DNA from: Desmodus rotundus
Taxonomy: Eukaryota > Chordata > Mammalia > Chiroptera > Phyllostomidae
Length of the DNA stretch: 64,000 nt
Reading direction: 5' to 3'
Assembly: GCF_022682495.2 (NCBI RefSeq)
Contig: NC_071392.1
Location: forward strand, 84,398,797 to 84,462,796
Below, one piece after another: positions 11,776 through 24,479 of this stretch. The notes under the pieces were generated by a model that was given only the letters and a program-made list of their open reading frames with translations, had not been told where the DNA came from and did no database searches. The stretch's first letter is position 1. Every line of letters starts with the position of its first letter. A program made the position numbers and the translations under genes.

Positions 11776-13324
11776 GGCTGGTTTTGCGCTCTGCCCCAGC
11801 TTCCCTCTCCCTGGCAGGCTGATCTCTGTGGACTGCATTACCGGGCCCCTTTGCTCTTGGCTTTCCATCTGCATTTGGCTAATGGGAGGCACCTTCCAGA
11901 AACCAGAAGGTGACAGGAGACAGGTGGTGGCCCTCCTGGGCCCCCGCCCTGCCTCTAGTCCCCCAGAACTGGGAGCCCCTGCCCCCACTCTTGGCTTATC
12001 GTCTGTTTCATTTATTTTGTTGAAGAGTTTGGTTACAGGGAAAAGCAGGAGAGCAGTTACCAGAAACAGCAGTTTTCAAACCTTTGATTTCATGGACAAA
12101 CATACTTCCCCCCACAGTGGTAGCCCAGGATCCCCAATCCTTCTTCCTATTACTTATGCAGCAGGGGGAGACCTGGTGGAGTAAAAGTGGTACATCTTCC
12201 AGAAGTGTGTCCATTTCACTTGAAGATTTGAACAGTTAAGTAGATGATAAGTAATTAAATTTTTTTCAAATTAATATATATAGAGTAGAATACAAAATTT
12301 ACCAGAAATACTTGATAAGCTTTTTTAGATAAAGCTTTGAGACATTAGAGATATTTTCCACTTACTCTGGACACTTTGGGGTACCCCTGGGGGTATGACT
12401 TCATTCTCAGGAGTATTTTCATTGAAAAATCAGACAATGCTAAAGAGGTGAGGCTTAAAACAGTTGATAAAAGATAATATAGGCTCTATGATAAGAAGGC
12501 GATTAAACTTAAAAGAAGATCATTTGTAATAATATAAATGGTAATCCAAGTTTAGCCTTAGTCATTGAAGAGAATTGTGAATTCTCGGCGCAGGTATATT
12601 CCTACACATGAAAAGAAACCCACATGTAATGAACAGATGGCTTACAGTAAAAAACTGGCGAAGTGGGGCCTAATTTCTGCATCATTGTTTTGTCTGGGCC
12701 ACAGAGTTTTTAAAAATTCCATTTGAATGCCTTGTCGGTGAGGGGGAGGGGCGGATGAGCTCTGTTCAGCCACAGTCTTACTACTACCGTTGCCTTAAAT
12801 CGGGCAGCCTCGCCAGGTTAGGTGTCTTGATGGTCTCTTGGAAGCACTGGAGTGTGCTGCCTTGGACTGATCAAACTCTAGGTGAGAGCGGGGGCGAAGC
12901 AGGGGCAGAAGTTAGAGTCTCTGCAGGGCAAGGGGGTATTGGAGCATGGGCAGTACGTATTTTTGGGTGGCTGGAGATGGGACAGACTGGGAGGAGGGTC
13001 CCAAGCTCAGGAATTGTTATCATATAGGTTTCCCCAGCTAACAAAACATCAGGATGGGAAGTCTAAAACCAAGCAAGTGACTGAGAGCTGCGAGCAAATG
13101 TGTTCATTCATCTGCAGGGCAGCCAGACACTGAGCTCCTGCTCTGCTGCATGGAGGTGCTTCGGTCCCTTCCACAGTCCCAGGAAACTGCACAGGGACCG
13201 GGCAGTGGCGAAGTGAAAAGGCAGGAAGCTGGGGTGGGGGCAGGGGGCGGGTAGGGCACATGTGCTGGGTCTATTTCGACCATCTTTTAAAAAAAATTAT
13301 TGTATTTTTCTTTTCTTAAAAATC

Positions 13325-13620
13325 TTTGAGTTCTGATTGACAGTCCAAAAGCTGTAATATTTAACGTAAACAACTTGGTGGATTTGGAAATAAGAATACA
13401 CCTGCGAAACCATCACCACAATTTCCACCAGAATCGTATCTATCATCTCCAACAGTTTCCTCTGACTTTCTTATTCATTATTATTATTACCATTATTTTG
13501 TGCTAAGAGCACTTACCATACGATCCGCCCTCTTGGCGAGTTTTCCCGTGTGCAAGCCGTGTTGTTAACTACAGAAACTGCGCTGTGCAGTGGATCTGTA
13601 GGACGTGCTCGCTTGTATGA
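13325..13620 (-). mobile_element. Ancient LINE-1 3' end fragment
   Basis: GAGTTCTGATTGACAGTCCA, GCGAAACCATCACCACAATT, TGCTAAGAGCACTTACCATA and TGTTGTTAACTACAG occur in the order of an old L1 3' UTR read in reverse. It is diverged and non-coding. Confidence 0.6.
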
Positions 13621-14046
13621 AGGGCACTTTGTGCTCTTTAACTCCTCCCGGGCTCACCCAGGGAGAGAAGACAGCGGTGCCAAAACCAGAACCAGAGTGC
13701 AAGCCACCGCTGTCCGCGCGGCACCAGGAGCCTTGGGCCATCTTTAAAAAGGTAGCCTCGCCTGGTGAATGTATTTGATTTGCATTTTTCTCTTTGGCCT
13801 CAGCAAACGTCCCCTGTCCGGGCTCTGATTCTGCGTGGGATCTATAGGAAATCGAGCGTGGTGCTCTCTTTCTCCCCCTGCTGACTCTCGAGGCTGATTC
13901 CCTGAAACTGACAGATATTTGGGCAATGAAATGACTTCAGATAAAATGGAGGCATGCATGTGGGTTGCTTTTAGAATAAGGGAGAAAGCTACAGTTTTGT
14001 GTTTTTTTTTTCCCCCCTCAAAGAGGCAAATCCAATCCAATGGAAT

Positions 14047-14100
14047 CTTGATATGTAGAGATATCTATATTATATATAGATAAATATATATATACATATT
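14047..14100. repeat. AT-rich palindromic low-complexity tract
   Basis: A run of AGATATCTATATTATATATA-type sequence contains several self-complementary ATATAT and TAGATATCTA elements. It is probably a degenerate (TA)n microsatellite. Confidence 0.7.
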
Positions 14101-16184
14101 ATCCCCCTTCAACTGCTGGTTTCTCTTGGCTATGCACAATGGCAAGGCAAAAATGGAAAACTTGAAAAAAAGAGTTGACAGCATTTCTATGATTCAGCTG
14201 GCAATTTGCTGCGGTATCCAGGGAGACAGCTTCTCACATACATTAGCATAATGTGAAATGGCAGCTAGAACCAGAATTTACTGTCTAAGCAACTCAGCCT
14301 GAACAGCCGTTGACGACAATGCAATTTAAGGGAAATCCAAATATTAGGCTTAGGTGACTGATACAGTCCTGAAACCTCTTCATTTTGAACCTGTGGGGCC
14401 TGGTGTGTGCCCTCATTTGTGCTCCCCATTCTTGGGGCAGAGTAGATGGTTGGAATTCAAGGTTAACAAAGAAAAATATTGTGGTTAGTTGAGCTCCAAT
14501 ATAGCATTGAGCCAGCTTCAGCTCACTCCAGTCCCATTATCACCAAAATATATTTTCTTTCCCTCTTTTTTTTTTTTTTTGAGATTTTTCAATTTCCATT
14601 TGTATCCAAATGCTGACATTTCTCCTTCCTGTCTTTTCCCCAGGAGCCTTGATGTTGAGAATGTATCTCCTTGCTCCCCGGTTATCTGAATACCAGACCA
14701 CCGGAGATAGCAGCAGAGCCTTGAAAAGGAGCTTTGTTTCTTAGCAGGGGGGCCGGGCGAGCCTGGGGAAGACATCCTGACAGGGCGAGCTTTCTGATGA
14801 CTCAGAACTTGTCCTGGACATTTTCCAGGCAGATGAGACACGGACAGACACAGGTGGCAGTTCCCAAGGTCCACTCTCCCAGGTGATACCCCTTCTGATC
14901 TACCATCTACTGTGACGGTTTATTCCAGACTTAGAAATCCCAAATGCCCCAGAGACAGGGCCTCCTGCACCTGGTGCACAGAGGTCAGAGGACAGAGAGC
15001 TGAGGGGTCCATCTGCGCACATCAACTCGGGGTGTGTGGGTCATGAAGACGCCATATGGACTGGCAGGTGCGTGCAGAGTAGATAATGGTTCTAGGCTTT
15101 CAGGTGCTGGCAGGGACCTCCCTAGTGCACACTGGAACCTGGCCGCCCATCTGTGGGGACTTTCCCAATGGTGGACTGTCCTCACTTCTGACACCAAAGG
15201 CAAGGTTGGGGGCCTCAAGATCGCTCTCATTCACTAGAGTTCTCCCAGAACGTTCTGAAAGCTGGTATACTCAGGTTAGGGTTTCTTTCAGTCATGGAAG
15301 ACAAAGTAAGTCCGCCAAGGGAAGAGTTCAGTCCCAGCTGCCCTCTCCCAGTGGAGTCACCATCAGTGTTCCTGTCTGTTTTGGTGGGTGACTGCATGCC
15401 TGGAGCCTGCCCTTCAGGAAAGCCCATCCAGCCTTGGTGTCCCGGGTTTTTCCTTGGGCTCCATCATGTAGGCGTGGTTAACTGACCACTTGGTTGGCCT
15501 TAGTATACAGCACCTCCTGGGGCTGAGCTGGTACCACAGGACCCAGAGCTCCAACTCTGCGTCTCATTATTACACTCACCTGCATGACCAAAGGCCCCAG
15601 GCGAACAGACACACTACGATAAGGCGTTACTTGCCAAGCACTTAGAGAATTACCTCCCAGGAGCCCAGAGTTGAAAAGCCAGATGTCCCTCTGGGCAAGG
15701 TTCATTCTCTACTATTCAGGCTCTCTTGACCTGCTGGCAGTAATCTGCTCGGTTAAGGCTGGGTTTCTGCAGCTGGAGGAGGCAGTTGGCCCCAGTGATG
15801 ACGGAGGAGCAAGAACCGCAAACGAGGGGGAGGGATGAGGCAAAAGCTGTAGCGGGAGAGGTAGAGAGCCGCTGTGAAGACGTGTACCGCAACATTATGT
15901 ATGAATACAGTGGGAGACACGAAGCCCAATTGATTTGTGAAATATTGTTTTAGGCTGTGATTTATTCTTCCATTTTGTCCATCAGGGGGGTGTTGAACCA
16001 AGGATAAGTGTATCTTAACCTTCAGGACTGAAAGCTAGTTTTTCTAAAAAAGCAAGATGAATTGGGGTCTGCAGTTAGAAGTAATTTGCTCTGGAGTTGG
16101 TGGCGGTGTTGCTCTCTCTGTGCACAGGCAGCAGAGATTCCAGGGAGTGCAGGACGAAATGGGCTTGGTTCTGTAAGTATATCA

Positions 16185-16450
16185 ATAGTAGTGACTATTA
16201 TAATTATAAATAATGATGGCTACCCTTTATAGAATGCTTCTAAACACCAAGCACTGTTACATTATTTACCAACACAGGATCACATTTAATTATGAATATC
16301 GCTATGGGGTAGGTACTGTTACCTGAGTTTTATAAATGTGAAAATGGAATCTTAGAGTGGTATTTTAAGCTAAGTGTAGGCTTCAAGGCTCACAGGTGAC
16401 CAAGCCAAGATTCAAACCCAGGTCTTTCTGACCTCAATGTCTGTACTTAA
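16185..16450 (-). mobile_element. MIR SINE, nearly full length
   Basis: The reverse-orientation MIR consensus is followed through TAGAATGCTTCTAAACACCA, GGTAGGTACTGTTACCTGAG, TGACCAAGCCAAGATTCAAA and CCCAGGTCTTTCTGACCTCA. Confidence 0.75.
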
Positions 16451-16824
16451 CCCGCTCCATGTCCCTATGGTGGACGTGGTTAACGTGGCCTACACAGTGG
16501 AGAGAAACCTCTGGCTTAGTATTTCATGTGTTTATTTCAAAAGACTGTATGTCTGCTAAGACTGAGGCTGGGCCCACCAGGAATCTCAGGTTTCTACCTG
16601 AAAGACTTTCGAAGGGCCAGGGAGATGGGGTGAGGTGGGGGTTTGCTGAGTTTTGTGGCTGTATGATAACAGGGCAGACTTAACCTCAGGCAACTCACGG
16701 GTGGCATGTTCAGGCCAGGCCTGTTCATCTGCACCAGGGGGGAGATGGTTTCTATTTGCTTCTGGGAGAAGGCCTCTTGCTGTGATGGGGTTTATAGATG
16801 GAGCGTCTAAAATGGTGGTGGGAG

Positions 16825-17042
16825 CCCCAGCTGGTGTCGCTGAGTTGGTTGGGCATCATCCCACAAACTGAAAGGTCACCCGTTTGATACCGGGTCAGGG
16901 CTCATGCCTGGGTTGTAGCTTTGGTCCTTTGGGGCATGTGCAGAAGGCAACCAATCAATGTTTCTCTCTCACATCAATTTTTCTTGCCCTCTCTTTCTCC
17001 CTCCCTTCCCCTCTCTCTAAATAAAAAATAAAATAAAAAATA
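16825..17042 (+). mobile_element. VES SINE, forward orientation, with target-site duplication
   Basis: The head CCCCAGCTGGTGTCGCTGAG carries a degenerate A box, and GTTTGATACCGG is a degenerate B box. These are followed by the CAGGGCTCATGCCTGGGTTG spacer, the TCTCCCTCCCTTCCCCTCTC pyrimidine body and an AAATAAAAAATAAAATAAA tail. TAAAATGGTG at 16808-16817 and again at 17054-17063 is a clean target-site duplication, showing L1-type target-primed insertion. Confidence 0.93.
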
Positions 17043-17089
17043 TGTAAAGAAATTAAAATGGTGACCCGACTAGGCAGTACGAGAATTCT

Positions 17090-17215
17090 GCAGCTTATGC
17101 TCCCTGAGGGCAGGAAGGGAGTCTCCTGTATTCTCTCTCCAGTGTCTGCCACAGTGCCTGGCCCGCTGGGCAAGCTTGATGGCCGTCTGGTGAATAAAGG
17201 AATGGGCAGACATGT
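17090..17215 (+). mobile_element. LINE-2 3' end fragment
   Basis: CCTGAGGGCAGGAAGGGAGT, then CCACAGTGCCTGGCCCGCTG, then GGTGAATAAAGGAATG, is the typical L2 3' terminus with its AATAAA-like ending. Confidence 0.7.
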
Positions 17216-17354
17216 GGGGCAGTTAGGTGGGGGTACATCTCTTCTGGGATTGAGTTAGATGAAGACCAAAGAAGCAGGATTGGCTTTTCCATGGCTTTGT
17301 ATGTTTTCTAAAGGCTCCCAAGTCCTTTCAGAATAATACTTGGCTTTCTTGTGG

Positions 17355-17565
17355 CCCTTTATAGTTTTAAGGTACTTTCATGTACATAATTTCATTTGAT
17401 CCTCACAACATCCCTGGAGTTCAGTTTTATTGTGTTCATGTTATATTACTGGATGAGGGACTTGGGATTCCCAGAGGTTAAGCGACTCGCTGAAGGCCAT
17501 GTAACTCAAGAAGGACTAAGATCTTGTAACCCCACATCCAGTACTCTCTTTCTAGGAGCCTCAGA
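17355..17565 (-). mobile_element. MIR SINE
   Basis: CATTTGATCCTCACAACATC, CCCAGAGGTTAAGCGACTCG and CTGAAGGCCATGTAACTCAA match MIR in reverse orientation. Confidence 0.75.
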
Positions 17566-19941
17566 GATTGGTGGATACAAGATCTAAAGGTGTTAAGTCC
17601 AGCCCCGCAACTTTTAAGTACGGTCACAATAGCTGACAACTCTCTCTCTGCCAGAGGAGTGGGATCGATTTGACAGTGGAAGTACGTTGTTCTGACAACA
17701 GGTCTGGGTGTTCCCAGTCAAGATTCTTTGATGATTGGACTAAAGCTCACCTCCATGCACTGGCCCTGGGTGTGGTGCCTGGCTGGGGGTTTGGGGTCCC
17801 CCCGTGGTTGTCCTGGAGCCTGAGGCTCCTCCTCCTTGAATTCCTCCTGATCCATGACCCAGCACATCTTGAAGCCTGAGGAGGGCTTCTGACAATGGAG
17901 ACCTCAGCCAAAGAGGCTGTTTGGGGAGCACATGAGACAAGATATCTTAAAGGCTCTCTTAAGTTTCTTAAGAAAAATATTGAAACTTGGAACCCCCAGT
18001 GGTGCTACAGCCTAGAGCAGCTGATCTTCTGGTAAGACGTGTTTGGGGGTGAGACTCCACATCCGTGGGAGAGGACCATTTCGTTCACCTTCCCGGAATC
18101 CTCGTGAGGCTGCCTGGAACCCTGATTGCTAACTGCTCTCCTTACCAGCGAGGGCAGATGCCTCACCCCAGCAACCCCGAACGTTGAATAGAGAAATGAG
18201 CCTCCTTTCTGGTGTCCGTCAGTTCTGTTAATGACTCAGAATTCTGGTTTAACTGCTTCCTCAGCAGATGCTGGACACCCACCCGGAGCTATTAGCCCAC
18301 GGGGCAGTCCTGGTAGGTTCGGCATTGTGCCCTCCCTGTCCCAGGAGAGGGTGGGTTCCTGCTGGCTTTGGGTTTAGGGGAGGCTGGGTCTGGAGGTTCT
18401 GAGGACGTCTCGACACCCCCCTGTCCTGCTGTTCCACAAGCCACCGCTGCCTTTAGTCTCGGGGTACCCAGGACCAGTGAAGAATTGTGGGGGGGTGAAG
18501 ACATTAAAAGGTGGTTATTATTTACAGGATGTTTTCCAGAAATACTGCGTTTTCATTGGTTGATGATCAAGAAGTTGTTAATTACATGAAAAATTTGTCT
18601 GTAATTTTCATAGACAATTATAATCCTGTAAACTGAGATTAGGAGAAGAGAATCAGACCCAAGTTGTGGGTCATCTCAGTGTTCTTGCTGCCATTGGAGT
18701 TTACTAGAAGTGTGGCTGGCCTGGACTCTTTGCTGTCCTGCCTTGTACTTCACTGAAACCAGGTGGTGCTCCCAGGGACTTTGTCCTTGGCCAGAGTGGC
18801 TGCAGCAGGACCCCAGGTGTGTCCCCTGACCTGTTTTGAGGGGGTGAGTAGGGAGGAGCAGGACGTGACAGCGGAAAGAACCCTCCGCCACAGCTGACTT
18901 GGAGCTAGAAGAATGGCTGGCCCAGGGCAAAGAGCCCATAATCCAAACTCTGTCACTGTTCTTGGCCCTTTCCCTTGATTTCTGGACCATCTACTTATCT
19001 CAAATTTCTATGCCTAAAGGTTTTTCTGTCTCTCCTAGTGAGGAATCAAATGGTTAGGGTCTGGATGGGTTATTCCTGCTGAGAGTACAGTTCTTCCTTT
19101 TTAACTGAAAAGAGGGGACGTCACCTCAGTCAAAACAAGGACGAGGCAGTGGTGGGCTTGAGACCTCAGTGATGGAGATATCTGAGGGTTTTGCTCAGTA
19201 GCCTACCCTATGGTCACCTACCCTCGGCCTCCTCCTCTCTCACATTAGGCCGGCCTTGGCTTCACACCAATATCCTCCAGGGCACAGGCCTGGATGTGGG
19301 CATCCCTGGCTGCTGTACAGACACCAAGCGTCAGGCTGAGAACCAAGCAAGCCATGTCTGTGGACTACAGAGTGCTCAGAGCCCCGAAACTCCGCTGGCA
19401 CCAGCTACTGCGGAGCCCCGTTGTTCTCTGGGCCTCACCTGCCTTCTTGCTCCAGCATCTGGGACATCCTTCCCAATAATTCACGATGGATCCTTTTTTG
19501 GACAGGCTTTTCTTTAAGAGCCTCTTAAGGGCTCTACTGGCTGGTTCTCTACCTTTCATCCTATAACTGGGGGGAAAGGAGGGGACAGGCTAGCAACCAT
19601 TTCACTGTCAGAACCAAGCTGGTGCCTGCACTTAACAGATGCTCAATAAATGTTCTTAAAGCTCACCCTGAAAGTCAGTGTTGGAGCTGAGAAGGGAGTA
19701 CACGGCTTATTTCGCCCAGCTTGCGGCCCTGTGTCCCGTGCCACGCTGTTTACATAGAGCTACAGGAGTACATTGGGGCCCATATCTCTCATTGGTCGCC
19801 AATAGCAAATGCAGTGACTGTGCAGATGTTCGTGATAGGACGATTCCCCCAGATCCTGGTATGTTTATGTCCTTTGATTAGAGAGCTGTGGTGCTTGAAG
19901 TACTATAAGCATCGTGTGGCTTTACAATCTAGCAGCAGAAG

Positions 19942-20160
19942 TCAAGGCTTTTGGGAAGTACCTGGTCAACTTCTCATTTTTGTGAGGTCAGCCCACAGCT
20001 CGGGGGAGCACCTGGTTTAAGCTTAAATGCTCAGGTGGGTGGTCTACAGCTTCAGGAAATGCCTGGTTGAAGTTCAGATGCTCAGGTGAGTGGTCTAGCA
20101 TTCCAGGGAGCACCTGGTTCAAGTTCAGACATTCAGGCAGGTGTTCTACAGCTCTGGGAA
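19942..20160. repeat. 51-bp minisatellite, about four imperfect copies
   Basis: The phrase CCTGGTT (or a one-base variant) recurs at 19961, 20011, 20062 and 20113, giving periods of 50, 51 and 51 bases. Each unit also contains a CTCAGG or TTCAGG step and a GGTCTA or TTCTACAGC step. On the minus strand three full units are open in one frame as a 17-residue repeat with the pattern D/E-H-x-P-E-x-L-x-x-N-Q-x-x-P. I take this as a by-product of a period divisible by three. Confidence 0.85.
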
Positions 20161-21479
20161 GAGGACACTCCAACACAATAAGAAACTGACATTCAGGACT
20201 TTCTTTTAGTAGATTCTCTTGATCCTAGAATTTCATGCAGTTTAGCAACATACACATTCCTCTACATTTTAACATCATCTCTGTTTGTCAAATGTGTTCA
20301 CCAAGAGTCATTTCACTACTTTCAGTGATTTTTTTGTGCCTTTTATGGTTCTTCCTCAAAGCGTCATTTCCAATTAAAATACGGGCTTTTTTCAATAAAC
20401 ACTGTATCATGCCAGTTGAAGGTTAATAAAAATGATGCAAAGAAAGATAAATTCCCTTTACAAGCCTCCTAAAAATCAAAGCCATAGCTCTTGGCGGCCT
20501 CTGCTGCTGAGTGTCAGCCTGGCCTTAGTGCCTTACTGTTCTGTGTCGGGTATCAGAGACGTAATGCCACTGTGCTTTGCCACTCAGCTAGGCAGCTGAG
20601 CCCCAGTGTGGAAGAATGTGTCCGAGCTCAGCGCCCTCTGTCCCCTCTCCAACTTCCCGGTTCTCTCTGTTTCCATATGTTTCTTCTGAACCATCTTCTC
20701 TGTGGATGTTGGCACTAGCCAACAGGAAGCCACTTTGTGGGCTTCCTTGTTGCCAAGGGCTTACGCTAAGCCAGGTACATCAGACATAGGCTCCTAAGTC
20801 TCCCCCGATTGTGTTCTCGGTTTGCCTGTTGCCCTAGTAACAGAGGAATCCCTATCCCTGCAACAGGTCCTGGGGGAGCAAACTCCCCCCACCCCTGACC
20901 TCTGTATCCAGGTCCCAGTAAGAATCATTCCAGCACCCCTGAGTCTCCTGAGAGGCTGGGGAGGGGAGGAGTGTGCTTCAAAACTTCTGCACACCCCCAG
21001 CCTTCCTGCAGTTGTGCTCCGTTGTCTCTGCCTTCGGTCCCCCCGGTGTCCTGCTGTCCACTAGCACGGAATGGGCGTGTGGGGGTCGTAAGGCACCATC
21101 CTCAAGTATTTCCCTGGATTGGTTTCCTTCTGACATTCCTTTAATGAGGTTTTTGTGGTGAGCATACGTGGTTTAAGAGCTGGGCGAGGGCGAGTTGACT
21201 TCATTTCTAGTGGTTATTGCTAGGTGAGGGGAGTCTTCTGGTGAGGACCGTGACCGCTTTTTCCTGCATCACCCACTCCCTTACGCTCATTTTTGGAACA
21301 GGCACCATGGTGTCCATGGCCCACTTCCTCTCTCTGGCTGTATGTAAGCTGCTGGTACAGAACAGTGTCCTTCTGTCGTTGATCTCAGCTCCATCACAGA
21401 GCTCCACCCAGGGGTTGCCTGTGCTTGTTCACAACCAACCTGGCAAGAATAACAGTCGTTTTGTGTACTTAGGGTTTAT

Positions 21480-21665
21480 TCTCTGTTCCAAGTGTGGTTC
21501 TGCTAAGTGCTTCACTAGCATTATCTCCTCTACATCTCCCCAGCAATCCTGTGAACTAGGTTCTTCTAGTAACACCCTTTTCCAATGAGACAGTCCTGGC
21601 TCAGAGAGGTCAGGCAGCTTGCCCAAGGTCACACAGCTCGTGTCAGGATTTAAACTTGCTTTTCC
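21480..21665 (-). mobile_element. MIR SINE
   Basis: CAGTCCTGGCTCAGAGAGGT, CAGGCAGCTTGCCCAAGGTC and ACACAGCTCGTGTCAGGATT are the most conserved part of MIR in reverse orientation. Confidence 0.8.
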
Positions 21666-21699
21666 ACTATGCAGGACTGCCCCATTCTGCTTCATCTTT

Positions 21700-21990
21700 A
21701 TGTTCTTGCACACATTGTCCCCTTGCCCAGGCCTCCTTTCCTCCATGCTTCAGTGCCCAGTGGAAATCCCAGCCTGTCGTGGACATCCCAGGCAGAAGTG
21801 AGCTCTTCCATGGGCTTCCGTGGCTCATGTAACTCAGACTGCTCACCGTTCGCCCCCTTGTATTATTGTTCATTTTCATGACTTGGTTTCCCAGTTGGGT
21901 GGCACATTCTCGGAAGGCAGTTCCTAGTGCCTTTCCTCTCCTGCCATGAGCAGCGCGCGTTCCCACATAGTACGCGTTCGACAAATCCTG
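21700..21990 (+). mobile_element. LINE-2 fragment
   Basis: This stretch follows L2 order. A pyrimidine-rich part (CCCTTGCCCAGGCCTCCTTT) precedes a weak box (ATTCTCGGAAGGCAGTTCCT) and an ending reading CACATAGTACGCGTTCGACA, equivalent to the L2 'ACATAGTAGGTGCTCAATAA' end. Confidence 0.55.
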
Positions 21991-24109
21991 GTTGTTGGTG
22001 TTACTTTAAATTTGGGCCATTATCTGTGAAGGCAGGAGTGTGTTTCTGCGAATTGATGTTGTGCAAAGCAATTTGAGGATTTCACTAACACAATTCACTT
22101 TTCCAGTCCTCCCCTGATTTAGTAGGTAATTTAGTTCTGAAACAAAGACGGAATAATATGTAGCAACTTCCATGAAGGTGTTTATTGAAAACAAGAAAAA
22201 TGGTTGAAAGCTGCTAAAATCAGATCTCTAAATAGCATTCAGTATCAACTATGCTGTCTCACTGGGAAAAACATAATTCCCATTTTGAAACCTGGCTTTG
22301 GGTGTCTCTCCCAGGTGTCCTCAGGGCCTCAGGACTGGGGGTGATGTCACTAGGCATGACCTCTTTTTTCCCCCAAAGTCAGGGCTTCTGAGAACTCCCC
22401 TCTGGCCGCTTGCTAGTGGGCTCCCTGCGACACCTCCCCTGAGCAGCCCACCTGCTTCCCTTCCCAGGACATGACTTGAAGACATGATAACAGCAGCTTG
22501 GAGTTTTTTTAAATAACACTGCAAAAACAACTTTTGCAAACCCTTGGGGTCCCTGAGCTATAGAGAATGAGTGAGAAATTGAGGCATTTTTGTAGAGACA
22601 CGAAGGCACAAATAAGTTAAGAGACTGACCTATGACATAATCCAAAAACCCAGCCAAACCACAGCATTCTACAAATAAGAGAACAGTGAATATGAGCCAT
22701 CTGAATAGATACTGTTTCAACAACCTGACCATTCATGATTGGAGAGAGCTCGGTCATCTGTTTTCGTTTCCACTAAGCACGCCAGCAGGTCTGAGTTTCC
22801 TGTGTCCGGTACTGTCCCCAAAACTGTGCCAGGTCCCTAGAAGTCCCTGTCCGAGTGTAGTGCTTCTCCTAAGAGAGGCAGATTTAAAGCAATACCTGAG
22901 TCAGCGAAGATCCGTGTGGCCGACGTCTTTCCTAATACAAGCAGGGAGGCACTTACATTGTCTTGTTGTAACAGACAATATCGAGTAGTTTGCCATCCTG
23001 AGTTTCCGGGGGAGACGCCCAAAGGTGAGTGTCACTGAGGAGTTGTTAGTGCTTGAAGGCAGGACGAAGCAGCTGTCACCCTCCCTGCCCAGCTTAATTC
23101 CTCGCCCATCATTCCAGTAGCTCAATCAAGTTCCCTTCCAGATACAAGACTCAGTGTTTTAAAAAAAAATTCCATTATACTGTCCATGGGGACACTACAA
23201 ATACACAGAGCACAGAGAAAACACCTCCTACCCGCACACTTGTTTGTTGACAGAATTCATTCTCACCCAGCAGTGACAGAGCATGTCTCCAGGCCTCTGG
23301 CCGGCCTGTGCACAGAAACAACGTCGCTGTCGAGAACAGTCGTCGTGAGGGGCCGGAGGCATCTCTCTCCCGGGGCAACAGATGTGTTTATGGGAAGTCA
23401 TGAGTTAACCACGGGTGGGCACATCGAGTCATATTTTAAAGACTAAAGGGGGCTTTCATGAAAATAAATTCCATGACAAATCCTTTTGTAGAGAGATCTG
23501 TTTTAAAGTAAATGAGGATTCTTCCATTATTTTGCTTAACCCGAATGTCCCAAGACTTGCTGCAGATACTTCTCCTGTGCGATGGGCTGTCCTAGCAGTG
23601 CTGAGCGTACGTGCGTGGGGGCAATGCAGGGGCCAGGGCCTGTGGCTGCAGTGGGCCTTGAGAAGCAGGGGTGGGGTCGAGGAGGGGTCATTGGTAGAGG
23701 GCAGCATGGGTCTGGTTGTAAGCGGGCTGCTTTGGGTGCATCCAGCAGGTCCTATGGGGACAAGCAGGAGTCAGAGCTGGGAAGACGTGGGTATGTGGGG
23801 ACAGTTGGGAGAAATCTTCAGGTGCGAAACCTTGGGACTTAAATGTGATTCATCAGAAGCTGGGAGTCCTGGGGGATATTCAGATGAAAGTGGAGCTTAA
23901 CGAATCTGTACTTAATTAGCGGTATCTGCTGTGTCAACATGCTGGACATTCATGCTTATTCCTTATAGTAAAGTTTGTAAGATACCATCTGAAGAACCTT
24001 AACATCTAATTGGAGAGAGAAGATACGAACAGTCAGATAAATAGAGGAGACACGGACTTTGCAGACTAACGATAAGGAATACAATAGGGCTAAATGTAAA
24101 AGACCTGTT

Positions 24110-24475
24110 CTTGCATTCTGACGGTTGCCAGAGAGGAAGGAGGGTTGGGGGACTGGGTGAACACAGTGAGGATTAAGAAGTACAAATTGGTAGTTACGGA
24201 ATAGCCACAGAGATGTAAACCAGAGCATAGGGAATAGAGTCAGTGATACTGTAATAACTGTGTATGGGGCCAGGTGGGGACTGGAAATATCGGGGACCAC
24301 TCTGTAAACTACATGATTGTCCAACCACTAGGCTGCACCCCTGAACCTGATACAGAACAATACTGAGTGTAAACTGTAATTGAAAGAGGAAGAAGAGAGT
24401 TGGAGCGTTCAAAAAAATATTGAATGCCAACTGCAATTGAAAAATAACAAAAGAAAAAGAAACAAATAAAAAGAC
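24110..24475 (+). mobile_element. LINE-1 3' UTR with A-rich tail
   Basis: GAAGTACAAATTGGTAGTTA, TAATAACTGTGTATGGGGCC, CCAACCACTAGGCTGCACCC and AACTGTAATTGAAAGAGGAA follow the 3' end of a laurasiatherian L1. An A-rich tail (near 24440-24475) closes it. It is truncated at its 5' side, without ORF2. The fragment at 42715-42900 is the same 3' end in the opposite direction. Confidence 0.75.
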
Positions 24476-24479
24476 TAGT

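Larger units (their letters stand above)
9491..16184. other. Long non-coding stretch, no gene recognised
   Basis: No exon with convincing family similarity is visible. Listed separately are the 36-bp tandem duplication (11251-11322), a MIR remnant (11655-11775), an L1 3' remnant (13325-13620), an AT palindrome (14047-14100) and a possibly conserved block (14100-14340). A hAT-like phrase (CAGCAGTTTTCAAACCTTTG) begins near 12067 but I could not find its other end. The remainder is unassigned. Confidence 0.6.
17580..24105. other. Long unique stretch, no gene recognised
   Basis: Frames of 60-160 codons occur on both strands (for example 23415-23900 on the plus strand), but none shows a protein domain, a bounded exon or biased codon use that I can recognise. 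The stretch contains a minisatellite (19942-20160), a MIR (21480-21665) and an L2 fragment (21700-21990). An L2-like ending (AGATGCTCAATAAATGTTCT) lies at about 19637. No VES SINE occurs here. Confidence 0.6.

Noticed and set aside
19942..20160. CRISPR-like array
   Set aside because: Units are contiguous and imperfect without unique spacers, in a mammalian genome; it is a minisatellite.
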